A program made the translations under genes and the position numbers. The notes beneath the pieces are model-generated. The model ran no database searches. It was not told where the DNA came from and saw nothing but the letters and a program-made list of their open reading frames with translations. DNA of 64,000 bases, taken from positions 2,108,001 to 2,172,000 of the forward strand of contig NZ_CP139559.1 of NCBI RefSeq assembly GCF_034263275.1, read 5' to 3'. Numbering within the stretch: position 1 is the first letter of the stretch; each line of letters begins with the position of its first letter. Source of the stretch: Mucilaginibacter sp. cycad4. Its GTDB lineage: Bacteria; Bacteroidota; Bacteroidia; Sphingobacteriales; Sphingobacteriaceae. Positions 1-8,277 of the stretch are shown here, in pieces.

Positions 1-64
1 CTATATCATCAGGGCGTACGCGAAACTCAGATTCGAAGGTGGAAAGTTGGAGCGGTGTATCCAT
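1..64 (-). CDS. Probable acyl-CoA thioesterase, N-terminal fragment
   Basis: The first 21 codons of a minus-strand gene run off the left edge from an ATG at 64. The readable peptide begins MDTPLQLSTFESEFRVRPDD. The FRVRPDD stretch resembles the start of hotdog-fold thioesterases of the 4-hydroxybenzoyl-CoA type, in which it leads into the catalytic Asp region. Only the N-terminus is visible, so the family call rests on this short resemblance and could be wrong. The gene being real is more certain than its function, because the start is clean and the frame is open to the edge. Confidence 0.5.
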   Translation of the reverse strand, partial: MDTPLQLSTFESEFRVRPDDI

Positions 65-240
65 ACAGCAAATATAGTAAGTAAAGGCAATTCAATATCT
101 TTTGGGTTCGGCAAGGCAAGTATGCTTTGTTTTGACAATAAGGCAGTTAAATTTTTACACAAATTCTTATGATTAATCGCATATCACATGTTTTTTATGT
201 TTAATAAATATATTATGAAATAAGACAGCAGATTAAACAG

Positions 241-266
241 AAAGAGGCTGTAAACACAGCCTCTTT
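241..266 (-). terminator. Rho-independent terminator of the GH71/99-like gene
   Basis: A perfect ten-base-pair stem (AAAGAGGCTG paired with CAGCCTCTTT) closes a six-base loop, 20 bases past the stop codon of the minus-strand glycosidase. The stem itself supplies the A/T flanks typical of a terminator. Confidence 0.85.
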
Positions 267-286
267 CCTTAAAAAGATAAATAAAC

Positions 287-1966
287 TTATTGGTTGACCC
301 TGAATGATTCCCAGCCGCCAACGGTAGCCCGGTTGCAGGTCATGGCTTGTGTGCCATTCTCACCTGAAATGTATTTTCCGTTACCACCCCGGAAGGAAAC
401 GGTACCATCGGCATTACTCACCCAGTCAAATTGTTCCCACGGGCCAATAGACGTACGGTTGCAGGTAAGAGCCTGGGTACCGTTTTCAGATGATACATAT
501 TTACCCGAATTTAACAAGGCAGCTTTACCACCGCCTGCATCAACAATAGTAAATTGTTCCCAGCCACCGGCGGTAACCCGGTTACAATTCATAGGTTGTG
601 TTCCGTTTTCGCTGCTTACGTAGTTATTGTTTGAACCTTTAAGGGTTATCGTTTGTCCTATTGGAGGGGTGGTTGGATTGCTGCCACCCGCTACAGGAGC
701 GGTAGGGCGTACAACAGTAAGCGCAATTTGTCCTTTTAGCATCCTGCCGCCATCGCCTGTTAACCGCAAATAATAATCAGCAGAGCAAACAGTACCGTCC
801 TCGTCCAACGATAAAAAATTAGATCCCGCCGGAACAAATGATGAATTCTCTGATGTTTTGGCAATCTGATTGCCTTCATTGTATTCATCAAACATCGATA
901 TATACAGTCCCTGTGCGCCGCCACGGATCAGGTTATAAAACTGGGTCCACATCAGGTCGCCATGCACACGCTGACGTAATTGCAAATCGCCAGGCAGTAC
1001 GCATGGCTGATAATCAATACCATTAGCGTTGCAATAAGCCTGGTCGCCCACCTGCGTATTGTTGTAAAAATTATTAGCTTCACTTATATTAGCTATTTTA
1101 CCGATCATCCAGGGCGAGATCATGTTGAGGGCATTAAAGGTTGGCAAAAAATCAGGCCGTACCTCAGTGGCGTTAGGGTCGCGCCAATAAGCAGGTACGC
1201 CTCCTATAACATAGCAACCCTGGCTTTTAAACCAATTGATCACATCCAGGCAAACCGCCGCTGAAAATGGATGATCATTATCGTTAAAGCCAAAACCCCA
1301 GATACAGACTACCGGTTTACCATTCTGTTTGGCGTAAGCCGATGATGAGGTATAGGCCGACATCTTATTTGTCCAGTCGGTTTTAATTTCCGACTGCATG
1401 TTTGTCCAGCCACCTACATCGTACATAATATAAAATTTACGGACTGTAGCCTCGGCGGCGGTTTTTACCTTGGCAGTTATAGCGTCTCGTACCGGACCTT
1501 CGCCGCCAGTTGGATTAAAACGCTGCAGCGCCGCGCAATCAATATTATTTTGCTGCATCCACTGAAACTGAACATTAACTGTTTGGTCATTAAAGGAAGA
1601 GAACAGCTTTGCCGGGCTTCCGTTATTCAGATTGGCAAACCCTGTTTGATAAGTGCTGGTGTACTCCCGTACATCAGGCCACGATTTAACGCCGATATTA
1701 TTGGAATTAGGGGCCTGGTTATTGGGGTTAGACCAATGCCACCATAAATTAATGGGCGAACCATCGCCAATAGCGGCAAACCAGCCTTGGTAGCCTACGG
1801 TAATTTTACCCACAACATCACCAACCGGCGAAGCTGCTGTTTTTATTTTTGACTGATTATTATTTGATGTATTGATTGAATTGCCAGCCAGGTCCTTTTT
1901 TGAGCAGGCACTTGCAATACCTATAATAAGCGCACAGCTTAAAACATAAAGTTTTTTTAAGTTCAT
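287..1966 (-). CDS. Secreted GH71/99-like glycoside hydrolase with fascin-like C-terminal domain
   Basis: The protein is a 559-residue lipoprotein. The start is the ATG at 1966, not the open extension back to 2116, because it begins a lipoprotein signal peptide (MNLKKLYVL, then a lipobox ending IASAC). Residues of about 55-425 match the GH71/99-like family (VGYQGWF near the start, then a TIM-barrel-like region with YDVGGWTNM and WGFGFNDNDHPF). About 110 residues at the C-terminus hold three repeats of about 40 residues, each with GKYVSSENGTQ, CNR and a WE.F ending, typical of a beta-trefoil/fascin-like carbohydrate-binding domain. The substrate is not predictable from sequence; family members act on alpha-linked glycans. 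A terminator follows the gene. It looks monocistronic. Confidence 0.85.
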   Translation of the reverse strand: MNLKKLYVLSCALIIGIASACSKKDLAGNSINTSNNNQSKIKTAASPVGDVVGKITVGYQGWFAAIGDGSPINLWWHWSNPNNQAPNSNNIGVKSWPDVREYTSTYQTGFANLNNGSPAKLFSSFNDQTVNVQFQWMQQNNIDCAALQRFNPTGGEGPVRDAITAKVKTAAEATVRKFYIMYDVGGWTNMQSEIKTDWTNKMSAYTSSSAYAKQNGKPVVCIWGFGFNDNDHPFSAAVCLDVINWFKSQGCYVIGGVPAYWRDPNATEVRPDFLPTFNALNMISPWMIGKIANISEANNFYNNTQVGDQAYCNANGIDYQPCVLPGDLQLRQRVHGDLMWTQFYNLIRGGAQGLYISMFDEYNEGNQIAKTSENSSFVPAGSNFLSLDEDGTVCSADYYLRLTGDGGRMLKGQIALTVVRPTAPVAGGSNPTTPPIGQTITLKGSNNNYVSSENGTQPMNCNRVTAGGWEQFTIVDAGGGKAALLNSGKYVSSENGTQALTCNRTSIGPWEQFDWVSNADGTVSFRGGNGKYISGENGTQAMTCNRATVGGWESFRVNQ

Positions 1967-2240
1967 AATTTTAGATGTGATTGTTTGATAGATTGGTATA
2001 TTGACGGGATACAGGCATAACCTGCTAAAAAACCTACGGAGGTTTAAATACGGTAACAGACATAAATAGCAATATTGGTTTAATGGTTTAACCGCAGCCA
2101 TTTTAGGAAAAGGCATCGGTTTTAATTGGTTGGAGGCAAATAACCATTGTAGGATTAAAAAATACTTAATAAAAACTTAATGAAATTACGTTTCGATCAA
2201 ACATCCTTCGATGAGCTAATTGACAATATCGCTAAAAACA

Positions 2241-2273
2241 AAAAGCGGGCGATCTTGTGGACCGTCCGCTTTT
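2241..2273 (-). terminator. Terminator of the HAD phosphatase gene
   Basis: The arms AAAAGCGG and CCGCTTTT flank a 17-base spacer, about 20 bases after the stop of the minus-strand HAD gene. The T-rich arm gives a U-tract on the minus strand. The inner part may pair only weakly. Confidence 0.7.
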
Positions 2274-2294
2274 GATGAGGATACAGAATCTGTT

Positions 2295-3071
2295 TTATGA
2301 CCACCACTTAAGCGGAAAAACTATCTTATCAACCGAGCTTGCCACCATATCCGGCTTAAACGCATAATGGCTCAGCTGGTCTTTACTGGAGATACCAGAC
2401 AGCACCAGGATTGTTTTATAGCCCATTTGCACACCGCCCTGGATATCAGTCTCCATCGTATCGCCAATTACAGTGGTTTCGGCGGTTTCAAGGCCCAGGA
2501 ATTTCCTTGCCGAGCGCATCATTACAGGGCTTGGCTTTCCGGTTACAAAGGCCTTACGACCGGTAGCTTCCTCAATCATGGCTGTTGTAGCTGCTATACC
2601 TAAATTGTTCCAGCCCGGTTTTTTAGGAGAGGGGTCCCTGTTGGTGGTTATAAACTTAGCGCCGGCCAGGATCATGTCGACCGCGCGCTGCACCATTTCC
2701 AAAGTAAAGTTGCGGCCTTCGCCCAAAACAACAAACTCCGGGTCGGAGTCAACAAGTGTGATCCCGTTTTCGTGCAAACTGCTCAGCAAGCCGCCCTCGC
2801 CCAGCACAAAAGCGGTACCATTGGGGCTTTGATCGCCCAAAAATTTCCCGGTAGCCATGGCACTTGTATAAATATGTTTTGTTTCTACAGTTATTCCCAA
2901 TCTTTTAAGCTTGCGTACAACCTCCAGGCTGGTACGCTGGCTGTTGTTGGTCATAAAGGCAAATGGTATATCGTTATCAATAAGGTGTTTGATGAATTTA
3001 TCAGCGCCCTGTATCAGTTCTTCCCCGCTGTAAATTACCCCATCCATATCAATTAAAAGACCTTGTTTCAT
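2295..3071 (-). CDS. HAD-IIA family sugar/nucleotide phosphatase (NagD-like)
   Basis: This 258-residue protein has the complete HAD motif set. Motif I is LLIDMDGVIYSG near residue 8, motif II is the TNNS stretch near residue 41, the conserved Lys lies in FVTGKPSP, and motif IV is VIGDTMETDIQGG. The large C2-type cap between motifs II and III marks the NagD/phosphoglycolate-phosphatase branch (subfamily IIA). Such enzymes dephosphorylate small sugar or nucleotide monophosphates in the cytoplasm; the exact substrate is unknown. It is followed by its own terminator and preceded by an SRPBCC gene 58 bases upstream, so the two may be co-transcribed. Confidence 0.9.
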   Translation of the reverse strand: MKQGLLIDMDGVIYSGEELIQGADKFIKHLIDNDIPFAFMTNNSQRTSLEVVRKLKRLGITVETKHIYTSAMATGKFLGDQSPNGTAFVLGEGGLLSSLHENGITLVDSDPEFVVLGEGRNFTLEMVQRAVDMILAGAKFITTNRDPSPKKPGWNNLGIAATTAMIEEATGRKAFVTGKPSPVMMRSARKFLGLETAETTVIGDTMETDIQGGVQMGYKTILVLSGISSKDQLSHYAFKPDMVASSVDKIVFPLKWWS

Positions 3072-3129
3072 AAGTATAAGTTATAAATGTTTTGTTTTGT
3101 TAAAGAGGCGATGTTGAATAACCGGCGTT

Positions 3130-3513
3130 TTAAGCTCCTTCAAAAAAATCGATCAGGCCGCCAAAATAGCTGTCGTTCCACCCGTCAACAATATCATTAT
3201 AATCATCATCGGGAATGTTGGTGTGCCTTAACTCGGCCGAAGTGCCCTGCTTATCAGCATGCAGTTTGATCGTAACGATAGAATTATCGCTTTGTCCTTC
3301 AAAATACCATTGCTGCACTACTTTTTTATTGGGTTCAAACTCAATGTTTTTACCTACAATACTGCCATCCCACATAGAAAATTCGGTACCGGGCTCTGTT
3401 GACATTTCGGCGACGTCGCCAGTCCACAATTCAATGGTAACCGGGTTGGTGATGGCCATATAGATCTCTTCGGGAGTGGCCGGTATGCTGTAATATTTTT
3501 TAAAATCTTTCAC
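3130..3513 (-). CDS. SRPBCC/AHSA1-domain protein
   Basis: This 127-residue protein has the START-like SRPBCC fold signature of the AHSA1 branch: an N-terminal strand followed by ATPEEIYMAITNP, then WTGDVAEMSTEPG, a GSIVGK turn, VVQQWYFEG, and the C-terminal GWNDSYFGGLIDFFEG helix. The start is GTG at 3513; no ATG gives a complete first strand. AHSA1-like proteins in bacteria bind hydrophobic ligands or act as co-chaperones, but most are uncharacterised. It lies 23 bases upstream of the transporter stop and may belong to the same minus-strand unit. Confidence 0.75.
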   Translation of the reverse strand: MKDFKKYYSIPATPEEIYMAITNPVTIELWTGDVAEMSTEPGTEFSMWDGSIVGKNIEFEPNKKVVQQWYFEGQSDNSIVTIKLHADKQGTSAELRHTNIPDDDYNDIVDGWNDSYFGGLIDFFEGA

Positions 3514-3536
3514 CCGCGCAATTTAGCTGAAATAAT

Positions 3537-4127
3537 TTAAACCTTCACCGGGCCAATTGGCAAAACGGTTTTTCCGTAAATCTCATTCAAAACATTAGCG
3601 ATACCGGTGTATATGGCCGATGCCCCGCAAATAATACCTTCATAACCGGCCAGGTGTTTAATGCCTGCATTGCCGGTAGCATCGCCGGCTACTAACAGGA
3701 AAAATAATATGGTTAACGATGCAAAAACAAATTGCAGCGCGCGGTTAAGCTTTAATGTACCAAAAAACAACAGGAGGGTAAATACACCCCAGATGCTCAG
3801 GTAAGCGATCATGGCTCCTTCAGATGGTGCAGCTCCCCAGCCAAACTTAGGCATTACCAAAAGGCCCACTAATGAAAGCCAGAAAAATCCGTAGGAAGTA
3901 AATGCTGTCAGCCCGAAGGTATTGTTCTTTTTAGCTTCGATAACCCCGGCAATAACTTGCGCCAAACCGCCGTAAAATATGCCCATGGCCAATATCATGG
4001 TGTTTATTTCAAAAAAACCGGCATTGTGAATGTTTAATAAAACGGTGGTCATTCCGAAAGCGCAAAGGCCAAGCGGCGCCGGGTTGGCAATGCCATCCTT
4101 CACTGGTACTGGTGTAGTAGGGATCAT
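3537..4127 (-). CDS. Acetate uptake transporter family protein (GPR1/FUN34/YaaH, SatP-like)
   Basis: This 196-residue membrane protein carries the family signature [14 protein letters not shown] just before the first membrane helix and about six hydrophobic helices in all. I chose the ATG at 4127 rather than the upstream extension to 4196 because it sits shortly before the conserved NPAP motif, as in E. coli SatP (about 188 residues). The family moves acetate/succinate with protons, or acts as an acetate channel. It is divergent from gpmA, with 178 bases between the two starts. Confidence 0.85.
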   Translation of the reverse strand: MIPTTPVPVKDGIANPAPLGLCAFGMTTVLLNIHNAGFFEINTMILAMGIFYGGLAQVIAGVIEAKKNNTFGLTAFTSYGFFWLSLVGLLVMPKFGWGAAPSEGAMIAYLSIWGVFTLLLFFGTLKLNRALQFVFASLTILFFLLVAGDATGNAGIKHLAGYEGIICGASAIYTGIANVLNEIYGKTVLPIGPVKV

Positions 4128-4206
4128 AATAGGTTTTAGTTTATTTGGTTTGTACCGCAAGCTAACTGATTTATAAATATTAAGCAAGTTTTTCACACCC
4201 TTAACC

Positions 4207-4214
4207 TACTTTTG
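4207..4214 (+). promoter_or_regulatory. Bacteroidota -7 promoter element for gpmA
   Basis: TACTTTTG matches the Bacteroidota -7 consensus TAnnTTTG exactly and lies 92 bases before the gpmA start. A clean TTTG at -33 is not present (a T-rich stretch is). The predicted transcript would include the palindromic repeat that follows. Confidence 0.55.
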
Positions 4215-4219
4215 CGGTA

Positions 4220-4300
4220 GCCCCACCCAAACCCTGTCGGCGGGAGGGCTTTAAACAACAACAATAAAAGTTTTCTCTTTAGGAGAGATTTAGAGACGCC
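4220..4300 (+). repeat. Dispersed palindromic repeat, family A (in the gpmA leader)
   Basis: Two segments of the family are visible: GCCCCACCCAAACCCTG...GGGAGGGCTTTAAA and then CTCTTTAGGAGAGATTTAGAG. The same pair of motifs recurs near 11.6, 20.2, 32.1 and 36.5 kb. Each half can fold as a hairpin. This copy lies between the predicted gpmA promoter and the start codon, so it would be transcribed. Confidence 0.7.
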
Positions 4301-4305
4301 TACCT

Positions 4306-4995
4306 ATGCAAAAATTAGTATTAATACGCCACGGCGAGAGTACCTGGAACCAGGAAAACAGATTTACGGGCTGGGAAGATGTCGACCTGTCAGAAAAAGG
4401 CTACGAACAGGCCCATCATGCCGGAAAGATCCTTAATAAGAATGGCTACAATTTCGATATCGGCTTCACATCCTATTTAAAGCGATCAATCAAAACATTG
4501 CATTACATACTGGAGGAGCTCGATCACCTATGGATCCCGGTTGAAAAATCATGGCGGCTAAACGAACGCTTTTATGGTGCCTTACAAGGGTTAAATAAAG
4601 ATGAAACTATTGCCCGATATGGCAAAGAGCAGGTGTTAAAATGGCGGCGTGACCCGAATGAACACCCGCCTGCTATAACTAAAGATGACGCCCGATACCC
4701 TGGCCGTGATCTCAGATACAAGGACCTGACCGAGCGTGAGCTCCCGCTAACCGAAAACCTGAGCGAAACTATGGACAGGGTATTGCCATTTTGGAACGAA
4801 AGAATTGTCAGGGCTATGCGCCGCAATCAAAAGGTTATTGTAGTAGCACATGGTAACAGCCTTCGTTCGCTTATAAAATACATTGATAATTTAAGTGATG
4901 AGGAAGTAACTGCGCTGGAAATCCCTACCGCTACCCCCTGGGTTTATGAACTTGATGGCGACTTAAATAGGATCAGGCATTATTACCTGGAATAA
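4306..4995 (+). CDS. gpmA: 2,3-bisphosphoglycerate-dependent phosphoglycerate mutase
   Basis: This 229-residue enzyme interconverts 3- and 2-phosphoglycerate in glycolysis and gluconeogenesis. The phosphohistidine motif LIRHGES is at residues 6-12 (His9), followed by the substrate loop [26 protein letters not shown] holds the second conserved acid/Tyr pair, and [11 protein letters not shown] near residue 182 carries the second catalytic His. The length is as expected for dPGM (about 230-250). It appears monocistronic, with a repeat-bearing leader of about 90 bases. Confidence 0.95.
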   Translation: MQKLVLIRHGESTWNQENRFTGWEDVDLSEKGYEQAHHAGKILNKNGYNFDIGFTSYLKRSIKTLHYILEELDHLWIPVEKSWRLNERFYGALQGLNKDETIARYGKEQVLKWRRDPNEHPPAITKDDARYPGRDLRYKDLTERELPLTENLSETMDRVLPFWNERIVRAMRRNQKVIVVAHGNSLRSLIKYIDNLSDEEVTALEIPTATPWVYELDGDLNRIRHYYLE

Positions 4996-5084
4996 TTTGC
5001 CCTCCGGACCTTCATTTCTCTTTTACTTGTAGTACAATTGTTTATCTTGTAAGCCATAAACCAATTAATCCCTAATTAATACGA

Positions 5085-5570
5085 ATGAAAAAATCCGACA
5101 TCTATGAGGTCGCCATTAAAATACTGGGTATATACCTGTTGGTGGCCGATATCTCTAAACTTCCCGGCCTGATTACTTTTATCGGTAACCATGCAAGTTC
5201 ACCTGTCGAGCAGCAAGCTGCCGACCAGGGAAGCCTTTTAATCGTAAATGGGTTAAACTTTATTTTCCTGATCGTGTTAGCCGTATTGCTTATTTCCGGC
5301 ACAAAAAAGATTACCCGCTGGATCACCAATGAAAGTGATTACCAGGAAAACGCGAAACTTTTTGCCGAGCGGAAAGTCATCTACGAAATATCCCTGGTAA
5401 TAATAGGAGGATTATTGTTGGTTGGCACTATTCCCGATTTTTTATATCACCTGTATACGCTTGCTAATGTTAATGAACAAAGCAGTGTAATATTGGCAGG
5501 TGCAAAAATATTCATCGGGATCCTTACCGTAGCTTTTGCTAAGCGAATAGGAGCTTATTTTGCCAGATAG
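5085..5570 (+). CDS. Small four-helix membrane protein, unknown function
   Basis: This 161-residue protein has four hydrophobic segments, at about residues 10-32, 50-68, 97-117 and 134-155. The loop after helix 2 is rich in charged residues (KKITRWITNESDYQENAK). I recognise no domain. It lies downstream of gpmA in the same direction with a 90-base gap and is followed by a strong terminator, so it may be read from gpmA or from its own promoter; no clear promoter is visible. Confidence 0.7.
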   Translation: MKKSDIYEVAIKILGIYLLVADISKLPGLITFIGNHASSPVEQQAADQGSLLIVNGLNFIFLIVLAVLLISGTKKITRWITNESDYQENAKLFAERKVIYEISLVIIGGLLLVGTIPDFLYHLYTLANVNEQSSVILAGAKIFIGILTVAFAKRIGAYFAR

Positions 5571-5593
5571 GCTTGAATGATTTTTAATAGTGA

Positions 5594-5637
5594 AAGGGGG
5601 CTGTATCATGAATATCATGATCAGCCTCTTTTTTTGA
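5594..5637 (+). terminator. Terminator after the four-helix membrane protein
   Basis: The arms AAAGGGGGCTG and CAGCCTCTTT flank an inner palindrome (TCATGA ... TCATGA), followed by a run of seven T on the plus strand. It lies 24 bases after the stop codon. Confidence 0.8.
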
Positions 5638-6004
5638 TTTACTAAGATACTTATACTGTATATAGTCTTGGGTTGACCCTACTAACCAAAGGGGGTTAAC
5701 AGGGTTAACACAATTCAGGGTTGATATTTACATAAATAATTAATAATCAAATAATTGGGTGTTTGTTATGCAGAAAATGTGTAAACCCCCTTTTTGCATA
5801 AATATCATCGGCTAAATTTCAATTCATAGGTAACACAGCACCAAGGGTGGTCGATTTGATTTATGATACAGCCGGATTGTAAGTTTTACCAGGTTTACTT
5901 AACAATAAGTTAATGAAATAGAAATAATTACGAATTAACCTTTGTGCAGTTTTACCGTATAATTTAACATTATTAACTTATACATTAAAACCTAAAAAAT
6001 CATT
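5638..6004. other. Gene-free stretch with a long-range inverted repeat
   Basis: No supportable open frame is present. Arms at 5687-5700 (CAAAGGGGGTTAAC) and 5781-5796 (GTAAACCCCCTTTTTG) are nearly complementary and could fold over an AT-rich spacer of about 80 bases. TTTG at 5941 and TAATTTAA at 5960 make a weak promoter candidate for the following lipoprotein gene. Confidence 0.5.
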
Positions 6005-7615
6005 ATGCTAAAACTTACTAATCTGCGTATGTGGGTATTGGCCGCTGCCGCAACCGGCATGCTGGCAAGCTGTCAAAAAAATGGCCAGATGCCTGCATTG
6101 AAAGATGCTGATCAAACTGCTACCGGTTCAAAAACAATTAAAACCTTAGCTGTATCCTTAACACAGGGTTTTGAAGTTGGCGCAACCAGCCCTAAAACTG
6201 CTTATGACGTATCGCCAACCGGTTCATCAAGCGGCGACAATGTTACCCTGTCGGGCAATTCATGGAATATGTATGATGCCCTGATCGGCAATCTCTCTGC
6301 CGACCAAAAAGCGGGTTCCTGGAGTGCCCGTGTACGCAATACCGGTAAAATTACTATGCTGTTTGATGTTACTACAGGCGTCAGCACAGTTACCATTAAA
6401 AGCGCTACCTACGGCGGCGACAGCCCAAGCACCTGGGGATTGTTTTATTCAGTTAACGGCGGTTCGTCATGGACACAGTCGGGTTCGGCAATTACTACTA
6501 CATCAACATTAACAGTATCTACATTTACAGTTACACAAACCGGTACTGTACGTTTAGAGATCCGTAAGCTAACCGGCGGTACTAACCGTATCAATATTGA
6601 TGATATCACCATTAATGATAACAGCGGCGGCGGTACAGGCGGCGGTACCGTGCTTACAGGCAAAAAATTCCTGTTTGATGCAAGTCACCTTGAAAACGCA
6701 GGCAGCGCCGACTGGCAGATAGATGCTGATGGCACTGAGCAGGTTGCTATTTACACAGGCGGTACAACTACCGAAACCAAGGCACAACGCATTCCTACTC
6801 CTTCATACACAGGTATTACTTCATCTACTACCGAAACTTATTGGAAAGGTGCTCTTTCAGCTTGGGCTGTAGAACTGGTAAAACGTGGTGAGCTGGTTGA
6901 ATCGCTTCCCGTAGGTACAGCAATTACCTACGGCGGCGGTGGCGCGCAGGACCTGAGCAACTACGATGTATTTGTTGTTTGCGAGCCTAACCGTTTATTT
7001 ACTGCTGCCGAAAAAACTGCTTTGATGAACTTTGTGGCTAACGGTGGCGGTTTATTCATGATAGCTGATCATACCGCGGCAACAACCGCCGGTACTGATG
7101 CCAATGGCTACAACCCTTCAGACCGTGACGGTGATGGTTATGATTCGCCAAGGGTTTGGAATGATCTGATGACCAACAACGGTATCAATAACAATAACCC
7201 ATTCGGCTTTAGCGTAAATTATGTTGATATCAGCGAAAGCCCGTCAACCAACGTTTATACCGGCTCCAATGCCGATGCACAGAAAGTACTGAACGGTGCG
7301 GCAGGCACTGCTTCAAAAATGGCTTTCTACGATGGTTCAACAGCAACCCTGTTCCCGACCAACAACTCAAGCGTACAAGGATTATTCTGGCGTAACAGCG
7401 CTACCAATGGTGGCAATGCCAATGCTATGGCATTATTGGCAACCTATGGAAGCGGTCGCGTGGTTTGGATCGGTGATAGTTCAGATGCTGATGACGGCAC
7501 AGGCGATACCGGCGATAACTTGTTTAACGGCTGGTCGGGCGATGCTCCATCAGGATATACCTCGCATTCGTCATTTCATTTAAATGCGTCGTTCTGGCTG
7601 GCTAAAGCCCAGTAA
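6005..7615 (+). CDS. Large lipoprotein with a GATase1-like (ThuA/DUF4350-type) domain
   Basis: This is a 536-residue exported lipoprotein with signal peptide and lipobox (GMLASC) ending at Cys23. Residues of about 50-205 form a beta-rich jelly-roll-like domain. A Gly/Thr linker (GGGTGGGT) leads to residues 220-536, a class-I-glutamine-amidotransferase-like fold: FLFDASH, NYDVFVVCEPNRLFTAAEKTAL, FVANGGGLFMIADHT, and VVWIGDSSDADDG near the end. DRDGDGYDSPR (about residue 375) looks like a Ca-binding loop. The nucleophile Cys of true amidotransferases is not obvious, so this is probably a carbohydrate- or trehalose-utilisation-like domain without known reaction. It stands alone between two terminators. 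Confidence 0.75.
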   Translation: MLKLTNLRMWVLAAAATGMLASCQKNGQMPALKDADQTATGSKTIKTLAVSLTQGFEVGATSPKTAYDVSPTGSSSGDNVTLSGNSWNMYDALIGNLSADQKAGSWSARVRNTGKITMLFDVTTGVSTVTIKSATYGGDSPSTWGLFYSVNGGSSWTQSGSAITTTSTLTVSTFTVTQTGTVRLEIRKLTGGTNRINIDDITINDNSGGGTGGGTVLTGKKFLFDASHLENAGSADWQIDADGTEQVAIYTGGTTTETKAQRIPTPSYTGITSSTTETYWKGALSAWAVELVKRGELVESLPVGTAITYGGGGAQDLSNYDVFVVCEPNRLFTAAEKTALMNFVANGGGLFMIADHTAATTAGTDANGYNPSDRDGDGYDSPRVWNDLMTNNGINNNNPFGFSVNYVDISESPSTNVYTGSNADAQKVLNGAAGTASKMAFYDGSTATLFPTNNSSVQGLFWRNSATNGGNANAMALLATYGSGRVVWIGDSSDADDGTGDTGDNLFNGWSGDAPSGYTSHSSFHLNASFWLAKAQ

Positions 7616-7665
7616 GTATATCATGACCTTTCTTCCGAAAGGGAGAATTACATTTGTTAGTTTAA

Positions 7666-7697
7666 GTCCTGTTGCCACCGGCAACAGGACTTTTTTT
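7666..7697 (+). terminator. Strong terminator after the lipoprotein gene
   Basis: A perfect 11-base-pair stem (GTCCTGTTGCC with GGCAACAGGAC) has a three-base loop and is followed by seven T. It lies 50 bases after the stop. Confidence 0.95.
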
Positions 7698-7794
7698 ATT
7701 TCCCTGCTTCAAACAAGTTAGTTGCTTTTGCAGTTATCATAGTACGAGGTGATCAATGAGGTCGTCTCTTGTTTACCTATACAAAAACATCACC

Positions 7795-8139
7795 ATGAAA
7801 AATTATGAAACCTTAGTGGATGCCACTAATGACCTCATGAAGAGGGGATATACGGCCAACCTTAGCCTTGATGGCGATACTATTGATGATAAAGAAAAAG
7901 ATATCAGGATGACTGCCGATGACTTTGAGATTGATGAGTTTTACCGCTTTGAAGGCCCAAGTAACCCATCGGATATGTCGATAGTATACGCTGTATCATC
8001 GTCAAAATATAACTTAAAAGGCGTGCTGGTAAATGCTTATGGCACTTATGCTGATGATAGCTCATCAGCCCTGGCTGCCAAGTTGCATCATGGCCAGGTA
8101 AGTCATAACCTGCACGGTGAAGACAGGCCGACGGAGTAA
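7795..8139 (+). CDS. Small conserved Bacteroidota protein, unknown function
   Basis: This 114-residue cytosolic protein starts at the ATG at 7795 (MKNYETLVDATNDL); the upstream open extension shows no conserved-looking sequence. It has an N-terminal helix, an acidic middle (DGDTIDDKEKD), a DFEIDEFYRFEGPSNPSDM stretch and a YAVSSSKYNLKGVLVNAYGTY strand pair, ending in a polar tail. Relatives of this kind are widespread in Bacteroidota and, as I recall, are sometimes labelled phosphoribosylpyrophosphate synthetase; nothing in the sequence supports that activity (no PRPP-binding motif). Its own terminator follows. Confidence 0.7.
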   Translation: MKNYETLVDATNDLMKRGYTANLSLDGDTIDDKEKDIRMTADDFEIDEFYRFEGPSNPSDMSIVYAVSSSKYNLKGVLVNAYGTYADDSSSALAAKLHHGQVSHNLHGEDRPTE

Positions 8140-8163
8140 GTCTTAAGTCGAAAATCTTAAGTT

Positions 8164-8219
8164 AAAAGTCGGTGACAAATATTTCTGTAGGGACAGCGGG
8201 ATATTTGTTGCCGGCTTTT
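8164..8219 (+). terminator. Terminator after the small conserved protein
   Basis: The arms AAAAGTCGGTGACAAATAT (8164-8182) and ATATTTGTTGCCGGCTTTT (8201-8219) pair along 19 bases with a few G-T or mismatched positions. Confidence 0.75.
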
Positions 8220-8239
8220 GGCTTTTATGATGGTCAATC

Positions 8240-8277
8240 TTTAAAAATCTCTGCTTAGGGGAGATTCAGAGAGGTTT
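8240..8277. repeat. Partial family A repeat overlapping a gene end
   Basis: AAAAATCTCTGCTTAGGGGAGATTCAGAGAGG resembles the second half of the family A element in the gpmA leader. It overlaps the last codons of the minus-strand gene that ends at 8266, so the repeat supplies part of that gene's C-terminus and stop codon. Confidence 0.5.

Noticed and set aside
294-623. Plus-strand open frame opposite the fascin-like repeats
   Set aside because: It is an antisense shadow of the repetitive tail of the GH71/99-like gene.
2180-2275. Short plus-strand open frame (31 codons) starting MKLRFDQTSF
   Set aside because: It contains the HAD-gene terminator in its second half and has no supporting homology or promoter.
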